Source of the DNA: Marisediminitalea lipolytica
GTDB taxonomy: Bacteria; Pseudomonadota; Gammaproteobacteria; Enterobacterales; Alteromonadaceae
Length of the DNA: 64,000 nt
Reading direction: 5' to 3'
Assembly (NCBI RefSeq): GCF_001758465.1
Contig: NZ_MJIC01000006.1
Coordinates: 1-64,000 of the forward strand
In this document: positions 24,510 to 33,943 of the stretch, in pieces
Numbering within the stretch: the first letter of the stretch is position 1
Layout of the letters: each line of letters starts with the position of its first letter
Notes under the pieces: generated by a model
What the model was told of the DNA's origin: nothing
Seen by the model: only the letters and a program-made list of their open reading frames with translations
The model's database searches: none
Translations under genes and position numbers: made by a program

Positions 24510-25358
24510 ATGAAAAATGTGTCTGATATCGCAACTCTAGCTACAGGTGTCTTTGTATTACCAGAGGCGGTAACCCGACTTAAGGCGTGTATGGACGATA
24601 GCGCCGCGAGTATGGAAGATATTGGTGAGATAATCGCCTTTGACCCCGCCCTGACCGGTCAGTTGCTAAAAGTGGCTAACAGCGCCTTATATAAATTCCC
24701 TAACCGTATCGATACCATTACCAAAGCGTTGCAGGTCATTGGTACCCGCGCCGCTTATGATCTTGCGCTGGCTTATGGGATTTCTCACGCTTTTCGAAAT
24801 GTAGAAGCCAAAATCATCGATCTTGACCACTTTTGGGAGCAAAGCGTGAGCTGTGGACTGCTGGCGAAATATCTGGCCGAGCAGAAAAAACACCGTGAGT
24901 CAGAAAGATTATTTGTCGCCGGATTGTTACATAATATTGGTGAGTTAGTTGTGGTGTCTATGTTTCCCAAAGAGGCCCAGCGATGCATGGCATTTAATGC
25001 ACGGGTTAAACCCGCTGAGCTGCAGCAGGCGATTTGTGGTTTTACTTACACCGAACTCTCAGCCCTCATTATTGAAGGGTGGGGCATACCGGCGCCAATT
25101 TACCAACCTATCGACAAAATCCACGATATTGAGACGCCAGCCAGCGATCTGGATGTACAGATTCTGCAACTTTCCTACGTCCTGGCCCTCGACAACGTGA
25201 ATACCGATGTCTATCCAAGCTACAATAACTTAGTGCCTCATTTGCATGAGTCTCTGGATCTTGCCCATGAAGATTTGGAAGACGCGCTGGATATCACCAA
25301 TCTACAATGTTTAAGCGTGATGAGTTTGTTTAACCCTAATGCTTTCATGCTGTACTAG
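24510..25358 (+). CDS. HDOD-domain protein
   Basis: This 282-residue protein carries an HDOD domain: DPALTGQLLKVANSALYKFP, ITKALQVIGTRAAYDLALAY and FVAGLLHNIGELVV. The HD catalytic pair is replaced (HN), as is typical for these non-catalytic signalling modules. HDOD proteins usually act in regulation of motility, stress or second-messenger pathways. ATG 24510 is preceded by AGAGG at a good distance; ATG 24480 is an alternative. The 545 bp downstream contain no gene. Confidence 0.8.
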   Translation: MKNVSDIATLATGVFVLPEAVTRLKACMDDSAASMEDIGEIIAFDPALTGQLLKVANSALYKFPNRIDTITKALQVIGTRAAYDLALAYGISHAFRNVEAKIIDLDHFWEQSVSCGLLAKYLAEQKKHRESERLFVAGLLHNIGELVVVSMFPKEAQRCMAFNARVKPAELQQAICGFTYTELSALIIEGWGIPAPIYQPIDKIHDIETPASDLDVQILQLSYVLALDNVNTDVYPSYNNLVPHLHESLDLAHEDLEDALDITNLQCLSVMSLFNPNAFMLY

Positions 25359-25433
25359 CCAATTTTTTTGCTCTGAGTCGTTATAAGGCCGTTAATGACA
25401 GCCTTATCGTTGCTGTGGCTTTGCATTAAGTAA

Positions 25434-25447
25434 TGTTTGCGCTTACA
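25434..25447. promoter_or_regulatory. Imperfect LacI-type operator (distal)
   Basis: TGTTTGCGCTTACA differs from the perfect palindrome at 25794-25807 at two positions. It lies about 360 bp upstream of the main operators, so it could act as an auxiliary site, though its spacing could also be chance. Confidence 0.4.
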
Positions 25448-25750
25448 TAAATTGCTGTTGTATCGCGCTCCAATCTGCCAAAAACTGATATTTCCGCCAT
25501 GTTAATTGTTAAAAAATTAACCATGTGTTTTGCTCTGAAAAATCGCCTCTATTCTTCGCTTGTGAGCAAGTGCCTGGCGAATACGCCTTATTTTTCCTAT
25601 GACTAAATCGAAACCTGATCGCTGATGAAAATTAAAAATACAAATAAAACATGAGTTTGTTGTTTTGATCTAGTGTGCGCTAATGGCGTTGGTTCGTTGT
25701 TAGCTGTAATTATTTGTGTGCATTATGACTCGCGGTTGTTGGTAAAAAAA

Positions 25751-25790
25751 TTGTTAATTTGAATTTACTTCTCGTATTTTATGTAATAAT
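25751..25790 (+). promoter_or_regulatory. Possible promoter of the GH16 gene
   Basis: TTGTTA (25751-25756) could act as -35 with TATTTT (25775-25780, 18-bp spacing) or TAATAAT (25784-25790) as -10. The operator begins 4 bp beyond, in the position where a repressor would block initiation. Sequence match is moderate. Confidence 0.35.
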
Positions 25791-25793
25791 CTC

Positions 25794-25839
25794 TGTAAGC
25801 GCTTACATCATTTTTTAATTAATTATGTAAGCGCTTACA
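25794..25839. promoter_or_regulatory. Tandem LacI-type operators of the glucanase gene
   Basis: Two identical perfect palindromes, TGTAAGCGCTTACA at 25794-25807 and 25826-25839, are centred 32 bp apart, about three helical turns. They match the GCGC-centred operator type of LacI/GalR regulators. They lie 65-110 bp before the GH16 start, so a sugar-responsive repressor probably controls this gene and possibly the receptor after it. No LacI-family gene is in the window. Confidence 0.75.
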
Positions 25840-25903
25840 CTAATGCGGCGGAGGACAGCCGGAAGTGACGCTAAATAAATTCCGTTTAGATCGGGGCTGA
25901 AGA

Positions 25904-28549
25904 ATGAAAAACACAACAATGCAACTATCACGGTTGCTTGCCACAATGACCGCGGCAACGCTGATGGGTTGTGGCGGTAGCGCCAAAACAGAATCAGACT
26001 TTACTGCAGTGGATCCGGCGCAACCGGTGACTGACTGGGAGTTAGTCTGGAGTGATGATTTTGATGGTAGCGCAATTGATAGCGCTAAATGGACACACGA
26101 AGTAAATTGCGCAGGTGGTGGTAATAACGAACAACAGTGTTATACCGACGACCCGGCCAACTCTTATGTTGCTGACGGCATGCTGCACATTGTTGCATTA
26201 CCGGCTGAAGAAGGCGCAGAGAAACCTTATACCTCAGCTCGTCTGAACACGCGCTACAAAGGTGACTTTAAATACGGTCGCTTTGAGATGCGCGCTAAAT
26301 TACCTTCAGGGCAGGGTAGCTGGCCAGCATTCTGGATGTTACCTACCGACTATGTCTATGGTGGGTGGCCGAAATCCGGTGAAATTGACATTATGGAAGC
26401 CGTTAACCTGAAAGTGGTTGACGCTGAAGGTAATGCTGAATCTAACATTCACGGCACCCTGCATTACGGTCGTGAGTGGCCAAACAATGTGAACTCAGGC
26501 AAAGCTTATGAGTTCCCGGCGGATAAAAATCCGGCTGATGATTTTCATACCTATGCCATTGAATGGCAGGAAGGTGAGATCCGCTGGTATGTCGACGGTT
26601 ATCTGTATGCCACTCAACGCAAATCGACCGTACGTTATAACTCCAAAGACGAAGCCGTGGGCCTGAGCCACCGCGGTTGGTTTGCTGAATATTACGATCA
26701 AATCACCGGTGAGTTAACCACCCACTGGGACAATGCGCCATTCGATCAGGAATTCCACTTATTGCTTAACCTTGCTGTGGGTGGCGACTGGCCTGAAAAC
26801 GTAAACAATCTGGGTATTGATGCCGATGCATTCGCCAATGGTCAGGAATACGTTATTGACTATGTTCACGTTTATCAATGCGCGTCTGATCCGGATACTG
26901 GCAAAGGCTGTGAAACCGTCCGTCCTGGTTACAACGATTACGAGGATGCACTGGTAGAAGGCGAAGCGCCCATTCCATCACCGCCGTCTGCGGGTACGGT
27001 GCAAAACCTGACTATTTTTACCGAAGCGGCTAACCCTAACTGGCCTGCCTGGGATTGTTGTGGCGGTTCAACGCCAATGATTGTTGACGATCCCGACATG
27101 GGCGGCGTGTACGAGTTTTATGTGGGTGCACAACCGACGGTTAACGGATTTATCAGCCGTGCAGAGTTTATTACTGACGAAAACGGTCAGGCATCGCCCT
27201 TTGATGGTTCCGGTATGCTGGAAAACGGCGTGATTTCTTTTGACATGAAAATTGTATCAGCACCGTCCAGCCCGGATGCTGCTTGGTTATTCAAAGTAGA
27301 AAGTAATAATGCCTCCAGTGCGGCTGAACTGCCTTTAACCGACAACATTGATGGCGTAACGCCAGTGGTAGGCGAGTGGCAAACCTATGTTTTCCCTCTG
27401 CAAATGCTGGCTGATATGGGACTTGATGTGAGTGCCATTGACGTACTGATGGTATTCCCGGCCTGGGGCCTCGGTGAAGGTGCGGTATATCAACTGGACA
27501 ATGTAGAAATTACCGCGCCAGCGCCTGAACTGGTGTTCTTTGAAGACGGTGAGAATCCGGATTGGGTCATGTGGGATTGCTGTGGTGGTTCAATGCCAAC
27601 CGAGGAAATCGATGACGACGAACATGGCATGGTTGCCCAGTTCTCAATCGGCGAAGCACCAACTGTAATGGGCTTCATTACCCGCAGCGCGAATGGTGGT
27701 GGAGACAAGCCGTTTGATGCCAGCACAATCGTAGAAACTGGCCTGCTTGAGTTTGAAATGAAGGTGGTGGATGCACCATCAAGCCCGGATTCAAGCTGGT
27801 TAATCAAACTGGAGTCCAGCGATGGTTCGACAGCGGTTGAGCTGCCAATTACTGACAGCGTGGAAGGTGTAGTGCCAGTCACCGGTGAATGGCAGACCTA
27901 TACCTTCAAAATGGCTGATTTAGCGGCCGCTGGTCTGGACGTAAGTGCCATCGATGTATTCATGATTTTCCCTGCCTGGGGTACCGGCAACGGTGCGGTA
28001 TATCGTGTTGATAACGCCAAAATTTATGATCCGTCCGCGGTCTCTGCCAACGGTATCAGACTGTTTGCCGATGTCGCTGCCGATGGCTGGTCTATCTGGG
28101 ATTGTTGTGGCGGTTCTACACCAACGGTTGAAACCGATGAAGATGACAGCAAGGGTGCCGTAGCACAGTTCATCATTGGCGCACAGCCAACAGTAATGGG
28201 CTTCCTGGCCGATGAAGGCGTGTTCTACGATGCGTCAGGTTTCTTAAGCACTGGCGTTGTTCGCTTTGACATGAAAGTGGTGTCTAACCCATCCAGCCCG
28301 GATGCCGTGTGGAAATTCAAAATCGAATCCACCGGTGCGGCAACCGCAGTCGAGCTTGATCTGACCGATAGCGTGGAAGGTGTAACACCAGTACTGGGCC
28401 AGTGGCAAACCTACACCTTTACCTTAGAGCAGCTGTTCAATGCCGGTCTGGATATCAGTGATATCAACGTCCTGATGGTGTTCCCTGCCTGGGGCACCGG
28501 TGACGGAGCGGTCTACCGAATCGATAACGCCGAGATTGCTGCGCAGTAA
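25904..28549 (+). CDS. GH16 glucanase-type lipoprotein with three C-terminal modules
   Basis: This 881-residue protein has a lipoprotein signal (lipobox LMGC, lipidated C23). The GH16 domain spans about 40-340 with DWELVWSDDFDGS, the substrate-groove GSWPAFWMLP and the active-site GEIDIMEAV, in which E160 is the nucleophile, D162 the assisting acid and E165 the acid/base. It should cut beta-1,3(-1,4) glucans such as laminarin; other GH16 substrates are possible. From about 370 it has three repeated modules (see separate entry) likely to bind carbohydrate. It precedes the TonB-dependent receptor on the same strand, fitting a glucan-uptake pair, and is preceded by LacI-type operators. Confidence 0.88.
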   Translation: MKNTTMQLSRLLATMTAATLMGCGGSAKTESDFTAVDPAQPVTDWELVWSDDFDGSAIDSAKWTHEVNCAGGGNNEQQCYTDDPANSYVADGMLHIVALPAEEGAEKPYTSARLNTRYKGDFKYGRFEMRAKLPSGQGSWPAFWMLPTDYVYGGWPKSGEIDIMEAVNLKVVDAEGNAESNIHGTLHYGREWPNNVNSGKAYEFPADKNPADDFHTYAIEWQEGEIRWYVDGYLYATQRKSTVRYNSKDEAVGLSHRGWFAEYYDQITGELTTHWDNAPFDQEFHLLLNLAVGGDWPENVNNLGIDADAFANGQEYVIDYVHVYQCASDPDTGKGCETVRPGYNDYEDALVEGEAPIPSPPSAGTVQNLTIFTEAANPNWPAWDCCGGSTPMIVDDPDMGGVYEFYVGAQPTVNGFISRAEFITDENGQASPFDGSGMLENGVISFDMKIVSAPSSPDAAWLFKVESNNASSAAELPLTDNIDGVTPVVGEWQTYVFPLQMLADMGLDVSAIDVLMVFPAWGLGEGAVYQLDNVEITAPAPELVFFEDGENPDWVMWDCCGGSMPTEEIDDDEHGMVAQFSIGEAPTVMGFITRSANGGGDKPFDASTIVETGLLEFEMKVVDAPSSPDSSWLIKLESSDGSTAVELPITDSVEGVVPVTGEWQTYTFKMADLAAAGLDVSAIDVFMIFPAWGTGNGAVYRVDNAKIYDPSAVSANGIRLFADVAADGWSIWDCCGGSTPTVETDEDDSKGAVAQFIIGAQPTVMGFLADEGVFYDASGFLSTGVVRFDMKVVSNPSSPDAVWKFKIESTGAATAVELDLTDSVEGVTPVLGQWQTYTFTLEQLFNAGLDISDINVLMVFPAWGTGDGAVYRIDNAEIAAQ
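27001..28546 (+). repeat. Three tandem modules in the glucanase gene
   Basis: Three repeats of about 174 residues begin near residues 366, 541 and 716. Each opens with a WDCCGGS signature (around residues 383, 557 and 732) with adjacent cysteines and contains FDMKVV-like, WLFKVES-like and WQTYTF-like strands, ending with VDVLMVFPAWG-like and AVYRIDN-like segments. The pattern is that of beta-sandwich carbohydrate-binding modules, resembling the C-terminal domain of ExoP-type exo-glucanases. The repeats differ enough at DNA level to be stable. Confidence 0.75.
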
Positions 28550-28625
28550 CGCAGCCAGGCGCAGGTGGCAGCGGTCATGACTTGCTGCCGCCTGCACAAG
28601 GTAAAGAATAAAACGTGAGTATCGA

Positions 28626-31580
28626 ATGATGAACGACACAACCTTTAATAAAAAACGCCTGGCGGTAGCAGTAGGGTTATTACTCGGCACCGCAGGCCTG
28701 CCTGTGTCAGCACAGGAAACCAGTCAGACAGAAGAAGAGCCGGTGATTGAAATTGTCGAGGTCCAGGGGATCCGCGGCAGTCTTATCCGTGCTATGGATA
28801 TTAAACGCAGCACGCCAGGGGTAATGGATGCCATTTCCGCTGAAGAAATGGGTAAATTCCCCGATTCAAACCTGGCCGAGTCATTGCAACGTATTACTGG
28901 TGTAGCGGTTAGCCGCTCAAACGGTGAGGGTAGTGAAATTACCGTACGTGGTTTTGGCCCCAGCTTTAACCTGATTACTTTAAACGGCCGGCAAATGCCC
29001 GGCACCGGTTTTACCCGCTCTTATGGCCTGCAGCATTTATCGTCTGAAGGCGTGAGTGCGCTGGAAGTGTATAAAACCGGTAAAGCGGAACTGCCCAGTG
29101 GTGGCCTGGGTGCCACGGTGAATATTGTTACGGCCAAACCTTTACAACGCCCCGGCCAGCGTTATTCGTTTATGGCCAAAGCCATGCACGACTCCTCGGT
29201 GGTTGAAGGGGACGATGTAACGCCAGAAATAGCGGGCATTTACAGCAACACCTTTTTTGATGACAAATTTGGTTTTGCGGCCAGCTTTTCCCATTATCAG
29301 CGCGATTTTCAGCGCCAGCAGGCCAATATTCAGGGCTGGCAGGCCAATGTTGACCTGCCTGAGTTTAATGAAGCAACCATGATTGATCCGCGCGCCGTAG
29401 ATGAAGAAGGTAACCGTATTGGTAATCACTTCTTCCCGAAAGACATGAACTACGGTATCGACAATGTCGAAAACGACCGGACCAATGGTCAGCTTACCTT
29501 GCAGTACGCGCCTAACGACGACATGACCATGACGGTTGACTACACCATGACCAAAGCGGTGGTGGGATTACAAAGTGTAGGTTGGGGTATCTGGAACGAG
29601 TTTGGCGGTAACATTAATGGTTATGAGCTGGATGAAAACGGAACTGCGATTTATGCAGACATTGGTGGCAACGACGGGTCGTTTACGGCTTTCCGTGAAA
29701 CCACTGAAGTGGAAGCCAGATCCATCGGTTTTAACTTTGACTGGCAGGTTTCTGACGACCTGAAACTGGCCTTTGACTACCATGATTCCAGTAATGAAAT
29801 CGACAACGGTGCTGACGATGGTATGGGTAGCAACGGGCAGATTATCCTGGGCTCAGATAAGCTTATTACCAAAATTTACGATTATCGTAATGGTGAAATC
29901 CCGCACGCTTATATTCAGTGGCAAAACGGTACCAATGAGTTGATGCCAGGCGAAATCGATTCTAACTTCAGTCAGTTTATTCACTCTCCGGGTGAGTCAA
30001 CGGTGGAGCAATTACAAATCGATGGTGAATGGTTTAACTCCTATTTTGATATTCCCATGGCGGCAGTAAAATTTGGTGTTGCCCGCACCGAACAGACCAT
30101 GAGTGGCTCTAATGCCTGGAGTGGTTTGCGTGGTGGCCCGGGGTTTAACCCGTCATTCCCGGAGATTTTCCCGGACAGTATGTTTATTCGTCATGAAACC
30201 GGAAGCTTCCTGGATGAGTTTGCCGGTGGCGGTGGCGATCTGATGCCAAACTATTACTACACCTATGATTTTGACGAGGCCATTGCTCGTCAGATGGCTT
30301 TCCTGACCGAAGATGTAGTAGGAGCTGATGTGTATGTACCCAATGCTTATTTTGACGGCATCGACGGCGAGAGTTTTGTAGAAGAAGTTACCAATAGTAT
30401 TTATTTACAGACCGAGTGGGAATTTGAAGTGGCGGATTTCCCGGTTGAGATTATGGCCGGTGCCCGTTATGAAGAAACCGATGTTACCAGTACGGTTCGT
30501 CAGCGTGTCGAACAACAGGTTAACTGGGTAAGTGCGTCAGAATGGATCATGCAGTACGAACAAGGTGGTACGGCGAATTACTTAACCCAGGAAGGTTCCT
30601 ATGATGTGCTGTTGCCCACACTGGATATTCGTCTGGACATTACCGACGAATTACAGGCCCGGGTTTCCTGGGGTAAAACCATGTCCCGCGCACCGCTTGG
30701 TTTCCTGGCTGGTGGCCGGGCATTAAGCGGCAGTCCCAAACCAGGTGCTCGTACCGGCGCCCAAGGCAATACCGGACTGTTACCCTTTGAATCCACCAAC
30801 CTGGATTTAGCGCTGGAGTACTATTACGGTGATGCCAGCTATGCCTCGATTGTGTGGTTTAAAAAAGACGTGGATAACTTTATTCAGACCACGATCACTG
30901 AAACCACTATTGATGGCTTGTATGACATCTACAATGGTCCGCGCTATCAGCAGGCGATTGCTGATATCGAAGGCCGTGGTGAACAAGCCACCAGTACGGC
31001 CATTTTTGAGCAGATGCTGGCAAATGGTCATGGCAATGCTGATGGTCAGATTGAACCAGACAGCACTGACCCGTTAATAGTATGGAATGTGTCGCAGCCG
31101 AATAATACTGATGGTAAATCCGTCGACGGTATTGAACTGGCGTTGCAGCACATGCTGGGTGAGTCCGGCTTTGGCTTTAACGTTAATGCCACCTTTGTAA
31201 ACGGTGATGTGGAATTTGATGTTAACAGTCTTACTCAGCAGGCGCCTTTGACCGGGCTGGGGGATTCGGCTAACTTCCAGGCGTTTTACGAAAAAGACGG
31301 GCTGTCGGTTAAAGTCACTTACGCCTGGCGTGATGGCTATTTGTTAGGGGTAGGGCAAGCCCAGGGCTCTGCCGATGCGCCGCCACAGTTCTTTAAAGAC
31401 TATGGGCAGGTGGATATGAGTGTTAACTACGACGTTAACGATAACCTGACGGTTTTCTTTGAAGCGCTCAACCTGAACAACGAAACCGAGCAAGGCTATG
31501 GTCGTTACGAAGAGCAGTTCCTGTTTGCTCGTCAGTACGGTACCCGCTATGCACTGGGCGTGCGTTACGGCTTTAATTAA
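28626..31580 (+). CDS. TonB-dependent receptor (probable glucan/oligosaccharide uptake)
   Basis: This 984-residue protein has a signal peptide (cleavage after VSAQ, about residue 29) and a plug domain beginning VEVQGIRGSLIRAM, with FPDSNLAESLQRITGVAVSR. The barrel follows, ending in the C-terminal aromatic-rich strand RYALGVRYGFN. It should import an oligosaccharide through the outer membrane with TonB/ExbBD. Location directly after the GH16 gene suggests a laminarin-type substrate, which is an inference. The gap between the two genes is 76 bp with no terminator visible, so they may be co-transcribed. Confidence 0.9.
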   Translation: MMNDTTFNKKRLAVAVGLLLGTAGLPVSAQETSQTEEEPVIEIVEVQGIRGSLIRAMDIKRSTPGVMDAISAEEMGKFPDSNLAESLQRITGVAVSRSNGEGSEITVRGFGPSFNLITLNGRQMPGTGFTRSYGLQHLSSEGVSALEVYKTGKAELPSGGLGATVNIVTAKPLQRPGQRYSFMAKAMHDSSVVEGDDVTPEIAGIYSNTFFDDKFGFAASFSHYQRDFQRQQANIQGWQANVDLPEFNEATMIDPRAVDEEGNRIGNHFFPKDMNYGIDNVENDRTNGQLTLQYAPNDDMTMTVDYTMTKAVVGLQSVGWGIWNEFGGNINGYELDENGTAIYADIGGNDGSFTAFRETTEVEARSIGFNFDWQVSDDLKLAFDYHDSSNEIDNGADDGMGSNGQIILGSDKLITKIYDYRNGEIPHAYIQWQNGTNELMPGEIDSNFSQFIHSPGESTVEQLQIDGEWFNSYFDIPMAAVKFGVARTEQTMSGSNAWSGLRGGPGFNPSFPEIFPDSMFIRHETGSFLDEFAGGGGDLMPNYYYTYDFDEAIARQMAFLTEDVVGADVYVPNAYFDGIDGESFVEEVTNSIYLQTEWEFEVADFPVEIMAGARYEETDVTSTVRQRVEQQVNWVSASEWIMQYEQGGTANYLTQEGSYDVLLPTLDIRLDITDELQARVSWGKTMSRAPLGFLAGGRALSGSPKPGARTGAQGNTGLLPFESTNLDLALEYYYGDASYASIVWFKKDVDNFIQTTITETTIDGLYDIYNGPRYQQAIADIEGRGEQATSTAIFEQMLANGHGNADGQIEPDSTDPLIVWNVSQPNNTDGKSVDGIELALQHMLGESGFGFNVNATFVNGDVEFDVNSLTQQAPLTGLGDSANFQAFYEKDGLSVKVTYAWRDGYLLGVGQAQGSADAPPQFFKDYGQVDMSVNYDVNDNLTVFFEALNLNNETEQGYGRYEEQFLFARQYGTRYALGVRYGFN

Positions 31581-31656
31581 CCCTGACAGTCCCAACCAGC
31601 GGTACTCATCACTGTACCGCTGTAATAATAATTATAATTTGTGCGTTACTTCATTT

Positions 31657-31684
31657 ACCCCGGCTTGATACCGGGGTTTTTTAT
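31657..31684. terminator. Rho-independent terminator (receptor gene)
   Basis: ACCCCGG-CTTGATA-CCGGGGT is followed by TTTTTTATTA. The hairpin is about 75 bp after the TonB-dependent receptor stop and abuts the end of the convergent thioesterase gene, so it may serve both. Confidence 0.8.
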
Positions 31685-32502
31685 TAGCCAAAGACGGCAA
31701 TGGTTTGACGACTCAGTGCCACAACCCTTTCTTTATCGTCCCAGATAGTCGCCTCGGTGTGGGCATAACCATCATTCGCCAACCTGGTATCAACCTGGTA
31801 ACCAAACCAGGGGTTATCACTGGTAATATTTAACGGTTGAACCATTTCAATGTCCCAGCTAACCGTACTTGCCGGCGCGGGCAGTTTTAATTGTTGTAAA
31901 ATGGCGGGAGGCCAGGCATCAATCAGTGAGATTAGATGGCTATAATTGAAGTTTTCCAATGGTTCTTTAAATCGCATCCAGCCATGATAATGACTGTGCT
32001 TACTCCAGCTAAAAGGAAACTGGCCCTGTTCTACGGCTAAATCATAGTAGCGGAAAAACCGAGGCATAAGCTTAGGGATCTGAGGGATATAATTGGGTTT
32101 TTGCGGAACCGCCATACTGTGTGAGGGAAGCTTATCAATGCTAATTTTTGATTCTCTGTTCACGCCAAAACAGGCTTGAATACAGACACATACATCTCCG
32201 TTTTGAACCAGCTTCGCCAAAAATTGCGTCATGTTGCGACCGGCGCGGAGTTTCTCCACCACGAGCTCGATTGGCGTATCAAAGCTCACCGGGCCAACGA
32301 AGTTAGTATGATAAGCCCGTAAACTGCGATCTTCTTCAACCACCAGGCTTAAGGCATGATGCAGCATCGCGGCCGTAATACCGCCAAATGCGGTGCGCCC
32401 CTGGCCCCAGGTATCAGGCAGGCCAGGATGAGAAAATGTCCATTGATTGTCACCGCTTTTTACTGCTGCAGCGGTGTGTTCCAGTAATTTATCGATATGC
32501 AT
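31684..32502 (-). CDS. Acyl-CoA thioesterase (TesB-like double hotdog)
   Basis: This 272-residue protein has the TesB-like double hotdog layout: GQGRTAFGGITAAMLHHAL in the first half, and PASTVSWDIEMVQPL with AHTEATIWDDKERVVALSRQ in the second. It should hydrolyse acyl-CoA thioesters; chain preference is unknown. It lies divergent from the MFS gene and ends at the terminator downstream of the receptor gene. Confidence 0.8.
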   Translation of the reverse strand: MHIDKLLEHTAAAVKSGDNQWTFSHPGLPDTWGQGRTAFGGITAAMLHHALSLVVEEDRSLRAYHTNFVGPVSFDTPIELVVEKLRAGRNMTQFLAKLVQNGDVCVCIQACFGVNRESKISIDKLPSHSMAVPQKPNYIPQIPKLMPRFFRYYDLAVEQGQFPFSWSKHSHYHGWMRFKEPLENFNYSHLISLIDAWPPAILQQLKLPAPASTVSWDIEMVQPLNITSDNPWFGYQVDTRLANDGYAHTEATIWDDKERVVALSRQTIAVFG

Positions 32503-32646
32503 GCTTAGCGCCTGTTATGAGCTCAACTCATAGTGAAAAAATGAAGAATAAGGTATTATCACGGCTTTTTTACCTCCTTCCGACTTTATCTTAATGATAT
32601 TGGGGTATAAGTCTTGTTTTAAATAGTAACCGCACTGAGGTCATGA

Positions 32647-33933
32647 GTGAACCCGCCAGTTGAATCCACACCCAATCGCTATCGTTATTACGTGCTGCTC
32701 ATGCTCACTCTGGTTTATGCGTTTAATTTTATCGATCGGCAAATTATTGGCATCTTATCTCCTTTCATTAAGCAGGAGCTGGGGCTGGATGATGCGCAGC
32801 TGGGATACCTTAAAGGGTTTTATTTTGCCGTGCTATATACGGTGATGGGCATTCCGGTGGCCTGGCTTGCTGACCGTTACAGCCGAATTAACATAATCAC
32901 CCTGTCGTTAATTTTGTGGAGTGGTTTTACTGCGCTGTCGGGACTCGCGGGCAATTACCTGCAACTGGCGTTATGCCGCATTGGTGTTGGCATTGGGGAA
33001 GCGGGCGGTACGCCGCCGGCGCACAGCATTATCGCTGATTTGTTTCCGGCAAAAGAACGGGCAACGGCAATGGCTTTATACGCGCTGGGGATCCCCTTTG
33101 GCATTATGCTGGCATATTTAGCTTCGGCATTTGTGTTAAGTGGTGGTCAGGCCGACTGGCGTTCAGTCATGATTGCCGTGGGATTACCCGGTGTAGCACT
33201 GGCTGTGTTACTGAAATTCACCGTTAAAGAGCCGGTACGCCAACAATCGCCGGCAGAACAACAAAGACCCATGCTGGACAGTATTGCGCAACTGCTGAAA
33301 ACCCCTTGCTGGTGGGGGATGGTGCTGGGGATTACGTTATCTTCTTTTGCCAACTATGCGGTGATTGGCTGGCAAATGGACTACTTTGTGCGCCGGTTCA
33401 GCGATATCGACATAGTATGGTTACTCATTGTCTTTGGCGTGATCAATGGCACCCTGTACGCGTTAGGCGTGTGGGCCGGAGGTGTGATTGCAGACCGATG
33501 GGGGCGCAGTAATCCTGGTGCTTATGCGCGCTTGCCTGCACTGGCATTGTGTTTAGGCGTGCCGGCTTTTTTAGTGGCTATTCACAGCGATTCATTGTGG
33601 GTTGCCATTGCGGGATTTACGTTGTTGCAGGTGACGTCAGGCACATACTTTGGCCCTTGTTTCGCCATGGCGCAAACATTGTCACCGGCAAACTGTCGGG
33701 CAATGTCTACCGCGTTGTTTTTCTTTGTGCTTAATTTGATTGCACTGGGCGGTGGGCCGACTTTTGTCGGTATACTCAGTGAATATTACATAACAAGTCA
33801 CGGCCAGCTAAACGGCCTGGTAAAGGCTTTCGAGTGGCTGGCGTTACCTTTTGTGTTGTCTATTCTGATGTTTGGCTGGACGTCTTTGCGATTACCACTG
33901 GACCTGGAAAAGGTCCGGCGCGGTAATCGCTAA
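32647..33933 (+). CDS. MFS transporter, Spinster-like
   Basis: This 428-residue protein has twelve predicted membrane helices and MFS signatures: YAFNFIDRQIIGILSPFIKQ in the first helix, VAWLADRYSRINII as the conserved loop between helices 2 and 3, and ADRWGRSNPGAYAR in the second half. It resembles the spinster-like group of MFS proteins. The substrate is unknown. Start GTG 32647 follows TGAGGTCATGA. It is convergent with glgC, separated by only 10 bp. Confidence 0.85.
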   Translation: MNPPVESTPNRYRYYVLLMLTLVYAFNFIDRQIIGILSPFIKQELGLDDAQLGYLKGFYFAVLYTVMGIPVAWLADRYSRINIITLSLILWSGFTALSGLAGNYLQLALCRIGVGIGEAGGTPPAHSIIADLFPAKERATAMALYALGIPFGIMLAYLASAFVLSGGQADWRSVMIAVGLPGVALAVLLKFTVKEPVRQQSPAEQQRPMLDSIAQLLKTPCWWGMVLGITLSSFANYAVIGWQMDYFVRRFSDIDIVWLLIVFGVINGTLYALGVWAGGVIADRWGRSNPGAYARLPALALCLGVPAFLVAIHSDSLWVAIAGFTLLQVTSGTYFGPCFAMAQTLSPANCRAMSTALFFFVLNLIALGGGPTFVGILSEYYITSHGQLNGLVKAFEWLALPFVLSILMFGWTSLRLPLDLEKVRRGNR

Positions 33934-33943
33934 GCAACTGCTA

